A stretch of 64,000 bases of DNA from assembly GCA_001802645.1 (NCBI GenBank), contig MGZJ01000049.1:1342-65341 (forward strand). The letters run 5' to 3'. Source of the stretch: Geobacteraceae bacterium GWC2_53_11 (GTDB lineage: Bacteria > Desulfobacterota > Desulfuromonadia > Geobacterales > Pseudopelobacteraceae). The notes under the pieces are model-generated. The model was not told the origin of the DNA, did no database searches, and worked only from the letters and a program-made list of their open reading frames with translations. Of this stretch, positions 60,252 to 64,000 are shown one piece after another. The first letter of the stretch is position 1. Every line of letters starts with the position of its first letter. A program made the position numbers and the translations under genes.

Positions 60252-61022
60252 CTAATCAACGGCAACAACGAAGTTGCCGGGGAAACCTTTGCGTTCAAAC
60301 GATTCCTGGGCCGATTGCGCTGCCCGTAAAGAGGCATAGCGCCCTAAACGTACGCGATAGAACGTGCTTCCGCCAACGATTGATTCCTGGACGTCCGCTG
60401 AGCCGTATTTTCTTTTTAACTCTTCCGCATATCGGAATGCATTAGCCCTGTTTTTAAGCGCGGCTACCTGAAGCGCAAAGCTTCCGCTGTCATAACTGCT
60501 TGGCGCGCGATAGGATGTTTCTCCTCCAGATTGGTCAGTTTTATAGCCAAGTGCCGTTACCTTGACGGCAGCAACCCCTTCCTGCATCATATCCAGCTTG
60601 CGTGCTGCCCCCTCCGAAAGATCAATGATGCGTTCTCGAACAAACGGCCCGCGGTCATTGATACGTACCACAATTTCCCTGCCGGTACGTTTGTGGCGAA
60701 CGTTAACGTATACCCCGAGTGGTAGCGTCTTATGAGCGGCGGTCATTGCATTCATATCAAAAAGCTCTCCGCTGCTGGTTTTGCGGCCATGGAAGTCCCG
60801 CCCGTAACTGCTGGCGATCCCTTCCTGTATAAACCCTTCGTGGCTGGAAAGCGGTTCATACCGTTTACCGGCAACAGTATAGGGCTTTTGACCTGCTTTT
60901 TGCCGGGTTTGCTGGTTGTAGTCACGTGGTGAGTATGCGCGCTGCTGGATGGCACATGCGGAAAGCGTGAGGGACAAGAGGGCGGTGAAGATGAACCGAA
61001 CCCTGCGAATAGGGAGTGTCAT
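60252..61022 (-). CDS. rlpA: RlpA-like lytic transglycosylase with SPOR domain
   Basis: Lipoprotein-type N-terminus; GIASSYGRDFHGRKTSSGELFDMNAMTAAHKTLPLGVYVNVRHKRTGREIVVRINDRGPFVRERIIDLS; C-terminal SPOR-like. Confidence 0.9.
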   Translation of the reverse strand: MTLPIRRVRFIFTALLSLTLSACAIQQRAYSPRDYNQQTRQKAGQKPYTVAGKRYEPLSSHEGFIQEGIASSYGRDFHGRKTSSGELFDMNAMTAAHKTLPLGVYVNVRHKRTGREIVVRINDRGPFVRERIIDLSEGAARKLDMMQEGVAAVKVTALGYKTDQSGGETSYRAPSSYDSGSFALQVAALKNRANAFRYAEELKRKYGSADVQESIVGGSTFYRVRLGRYASLRAAQSAQESFERKGFPGNFVVAVD

Positions 61023-61037
61023 GCGCTGACTGCCACT

Positions 61038-61388
61038 CTAGAGTGATTGTTTTTTTTCTTTATGACATTCATGGCATTCCATAGGTCCGCGATCTTTTTC
61101 CCGGTGACATCCTTTGCAAAAAGAGTGGGCGGCCCGTTGGTCGAATCGTGACATCCTGTGTTCTTTGGTCGGTGTCTTTGATGTGTGGCAGGGAATGCAG
61201 GATTCCGTCTTCATTTCAGCCTGGTGCAGATCGTGATTGAACCGGACGTTCCCTTTGGATGCTTTAAAAATAAAATAGCGGTCTTTGGTGGCTGGATCAA
61301 TGCGTATGGTATACTCTTCTTCTGCATGTAAGGGGGACGTTAAACAAAGCATTATGAGGAAGAGGATGAAATAGTAACGGTATTGCAC
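61038..61388 (-). CDS. Triheme c7/c3-type cytochrome
   Basis: Signal peptide plus CIPCH, CKGCH, CHECH motifs; VRFNHDLHQAEMKTESCIPCH. Confidence 0.85.
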   Translation of the reverse strand: MQYRYYFILFLIMLCLTSPLHAEEEYTIRIDPATKDRYFIFKASKGNVRFNHDLHQAEMKTESCIPCHTSKTPTKEHRMSRFDQRAAHSFCKGCHREKDRGPMECHECHKEKKQSL

Positions 61389-61648
61389 ATGAGACTCCAG
61401 ATGTTATATTAACGTGTTTCCTGACTAATCCAGCCAATATTGCGGTTATTCTGGACCCCATTTGTCATGTTTAGATGGAAATATAACATTCAATAGCATG
61501 AAAAGCGGTATCAGTAAAGAATTTCTCTTCATTTATGAGTTTTGTATCACATTATCCCGGTCTGTTAGAACTCGACAACTTGCTGTTATTGTAATATTTT
61601 ATAGTTTTACGTGCTTTACCGGATACGCTCACCAGATAAGGACAAGAC

Positions 61649-62530
61649 ATGTCAATTTCCCTGCCGTTCAATGCAGCCATTACCAGCAGTTTGTTTACGC
61701 CGCTTTCGCCCGGGCAGGAGCAGGATGCTTCTCCCGGTTTCCTGGCCGTTGTGCAGGGGTATTCGCTTGTGGTGTGTGCCGGTTCCCAACAGGAGTTGCT
61801 TCCGGACACTCCTCTGCCAACATGTATTATTCCGGAAGCAGAGCCTTTGCTGATCGGACTCTGGCAGGGAAAGCCGCTTCGTACCGTGAACATTACCCCG
61901 GATGTCATTTTGCCGGCAGAATATGAAGCGCTTCCGTTTCAGGGGCCTGATCTCCGGTTGGACAATGCTCTGGCAACCATAGCCGGTCGGGCCGCTCAAA
62001 TTTTGCATTGGGAGCGCCGCAGCCGCTTCTGCTCACACTGCGGGTCTGGTTTGGCCAGAATCGCGGGCGGTTGGGGCAAGCGCTGTCCGGCTTGTGGAGA
62101 GGATCATTTTCCTCATATTCATCCTTGTGTTATTGTCCTGGTCCGGCGCGGTACCGAACTGCTGTTGATACGTAATGCCGCCTGGAATACGGGGCGTTTC
62201 AGTCTGGTGGCCGGTTTCCTCGATTTTGGTGAATCTCTGGAGGAGTGTGTCCAGCGTGAAGTGCGTGAGGAAGCCGGGATAGAGGTTACCAATATTCGTT
62301 ATGCCGGGAGTCAGTGTTGGCCTTTTCCCAGCCAGCAGATGGTTGGTTTTCTGGCCGACTATGCAGGAGGTGAGGTCAAGCCTGATGGTGTAGAGGTCGC
62401 CGAGGCAGGCTGGTTTCGTGAAGACGCCCTTCCCGTGTTACCGGGCAGCAAGCGGAGCATTGCCCGTTGGCTTTTTGATGTCTACGGGAGATCTAACGTG
62501 GAAACGCTTCAAGAGCGGGATGAAATGTAG
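61649..62530 (+). CDS. nudC: NAD(+) diphosphatase (NudC-type Nudix hydrolase)
   Basis: Zn ribbon CSHCGSGLARIAGGWGKRCPACG; Nudix box GFLDFGESLEECVQREVREEAGIEV; SQCWPFPSQQMVGF. Confidence 0.92.
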   Translation: MSISLPFNAAITSSLFTPLSPGQEQDASPGFLAVVQGYSLVVCAGSQQELLPDTPLPTCIIPEAEPLLIGLWQGKPLRTVNITPDVILPAEYEALPFQGPDLRLDNALATIAGRAAQILHWERRSRFCSHCGSGLARIAGGWGKRCPACGEDHFPHIHPCVIVLVRRGTELLLIRNAAWNTGRFSLVAGFLDFGESLEECVQREVREEAGIEVTNIRYAGSQCWPFPSQQMVGFLADYAGGEVKPDGVEVAEAGWFREDALPVLPGSKRSIARWLFDVYGRSNVETLQERDEM

Positions 62531-62568
62531 TCATCCAAGTTTCATATCCCATCAAAGGAAATTATGCC

Positions 62569-63402
62569 GTGAAAAAGTTTGCAGACAACAAACACGTAGT
62601 TCAGAAGCTGTTGCTTTCACAACCTATTGATATACCTGTGTTCCATGACGTTGCATTACGGTTGCAGCAAATGATGAATGACCACTCATATAAAATTGAA
62701 GAAGCAATAATATTAGTACATCAGGACACAGCCTTAGCCTCCGAGATGCTCAGGTATGCGAACTCAACCTATAATTCAGGTAAGACACCAATTACGACAA
62801 TTAAAAATGCCATCGTCAGGCTGGGTTCACAGCAGATTGTAAACCTTGCATTTACCGCAAGCATGGCAAACAATAAGTCAGACAATCATATTATAAACAG
62901 TTACTTACGAAAGCTCTGGCAACATTGCCATGCTGTTGCTATTACCAGTTCATGGCTGGCAGTTCAGATTAAACATGACAATGATATACTTGATTTAGAT
63001 CCTGATGAGGTCTACCTGGCTGGTTTGCTCCACAGTATTGGAAAGCTGTATCTGCTGAAGTCAATGGACAATTTGGTTGCGGCGGGGATATTACAGGCTG
63101 ATGAAGCCATCATAGATCAGATTCTTGAGGAGCTTACTATCCCGCAGGGCGTAAAGGTAATGCGCCACTGGAATATTCCGGATGTATATGCAAATTCAAT
63201 TGAACGCCATAGAACCGATGCGTGGATAGGTGAAACAAATAATCATTTGGTTGCTTCAGTACGATTGTCTTGCAAAATTCATCACTGTATCGAGCAAGGG
63301 ATCGAAGCAACGGAGGTCTCCGGCATAGTTAATGATGAGCTGCTCTTTTTAGATATTGATGATGTCTCTAATGTGTATGAAATGATGAAGGCGGTTGCCT
63401 GA
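62569..63402 (+). CDS. HDOD domain protein
   Basis: IILVHQDTALASEMLRYANSTYNSGKTPITTIKNAIVRLGSQQIVNLAFTAS; GTG start. Confidence 0.88.
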   Translation: MKKFADNKHVVQKLLLSQPIDIPVFHDVALRLQQMMNDHSYKIEEAIILVHQDTALASEMLRYANSTYNSGKTPITTIKNAIVRLGSQQIVNLAFTASMANNKSDNHIINSYLRKLWQHCHAVAITSSWLAVQIKHDNDILDLDPDEVYLAGLLHSIGKLYLLKSMDNLVAAGILQADEAIIDQILEELTIPQGVKVMRHWNIPDVYANSIERHRTDAWIGETNNHLVASVRLSCKIHHCIEQGIEATEVSGIVNDELLFLDIDDVSNVYEMMKAVA

Positions 63403-63631
63403 TATCTGCCGTTGTATAAGAAGCTTTTCACCCAGGTAAAATGCATCTTTAAAACTCCGGTGAACTTCAAACCAGGGAGCCGCTTTACAAGCTTACCTCT
63501 TCCTTCAAGAGTTTTTGATAACTTCTGCTGTTTAATCTTTCCCCAGAGATCTCCGCGAATATTATTTTTGATTGTTCATTAGTAAAATGCCAGATATTAT
63601 CCGGCTCAGACTTTTTTCGGAGAGAATTCCT

Positions 63632-63886
63632 ATGATCGAACAATTTGTTTCAGGTATTGCCACTCGAATGGGGATGAACCTGTCAAAGGTGACGCTGGTA
63701 GATGGTCAGCCTCTAGGTTGCATTGATGTTCAATTGCTTAATATGTCTTCAAAAGGTCATGTGGTGTCTGCGCTGGTTTTTCAGGTTGATATTGAAAATC
63801 TTAAAAACGGGGTTGGATGCGATAGCCTTGAAGTGAGAATGAGATCGTCATTGTCGCGTCTTCAAAAGTTGCTTGAGCCGCGATAA
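63632..63886 (+). CDS. Small hypothetical protein (tandem paralog 1)
   Basis: MIEQFVSGIATRMGMNLSKVTLVDGQPLGCIDVQLL..., 84 aa; ATG 63632. Confidence 0.6.
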   Translation: MIEQFVSGIATRMGMNLSKVTLVDGQPLGCIDVQLLNMSSKGHVVSALVFQVDIENLKNGVGCDSLEVRMRSSLSRLQKLLEPR

Positions 63887-63917
63887 CGGGAATTGCTCTG
63901 TATGAAGTGAGGTTGGA

Positions 63918-64000
63918 ATGATTGAAGAATTTGTTTCAGATATTGCCGCAAGAATGGGTATTGCACTGCCTGAAATATCAGTGATTAACGGGCGTGATAC
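63918..64000 (+). CDS. Small hypothetical protein (tandem paralog 2, truncated by window end)
   Basis: MIEEFVSDIAARMGIALPEISVINGRD... aligns with the preceding ORF. Confidence 0.6.
   Translation, partial: MIEEFVSDIAARMGIALPEISVINGRD

Overview
The window is a chromosomal segment from a Geobacterales/Desulfuromonadales-type bacterium. This is inferred from the split short type IV pilin (PilA-N/PilA-C), triheme c7-type cytochromes, and a polysaccharide locus directly downstream of pilA. The left part (about 0-14 kb) is housekeeping and central metabolism: the end of a cupin-type glucose-6-phosphate isomerase, acpH, an inositol monophosphatase, a DnaQ-like exonuclease, gapN, larE, bacteriohemerythrin, hrpB, a triheme cytochrome, classical pgi and eno. 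The middle (about 14.3-42 kb) is a PilR-like sigma-54 regulator, the split pilin genes behind a GG-N10-GC sigma-54 promoter, then a roughly 25-kb surface-polysaccharide locus. That locus holds two ABC exporters, a TPR protein with a pseudopilin-like C-terminus, a TMTC-like GT-C protein, a UbiA/DPPR-synthase-like protein, many glycosyltransferases, four methyltransferases and a UDP-L-6-deoxyHexNAc trio. It occupies the position of the G. sulfurreducens xap locus. The right part (about 42-64 kb) is metG, a PSP1/RicT-like gene, holB, tmk, rnc, a radical SAM gene, an M42 peptidase, guaB, guaA, cydDC, cydAB, cheX-like, YkgJ-like, rlpA, a second triheme cytochrome, nudC, an HDOD gene and a tandem pair of small paralogs cut by the window end. 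Most interesting items: the pilA-linked exporter/GT-C/UbiA operon, the pilin's aromatic-rich sequence and sigma-54/UAS architecture, a sigma-54 promoter on a triheme cytochrome, a leader hairpin before gapN, paired perfect DnaA boxes in an intergenic region, two unrelated PGI families in one window, and a GT2-GT4 fusion related to its neighbours. No CRISPR array, rRNA, tRNA or IS element was recognised by eye.
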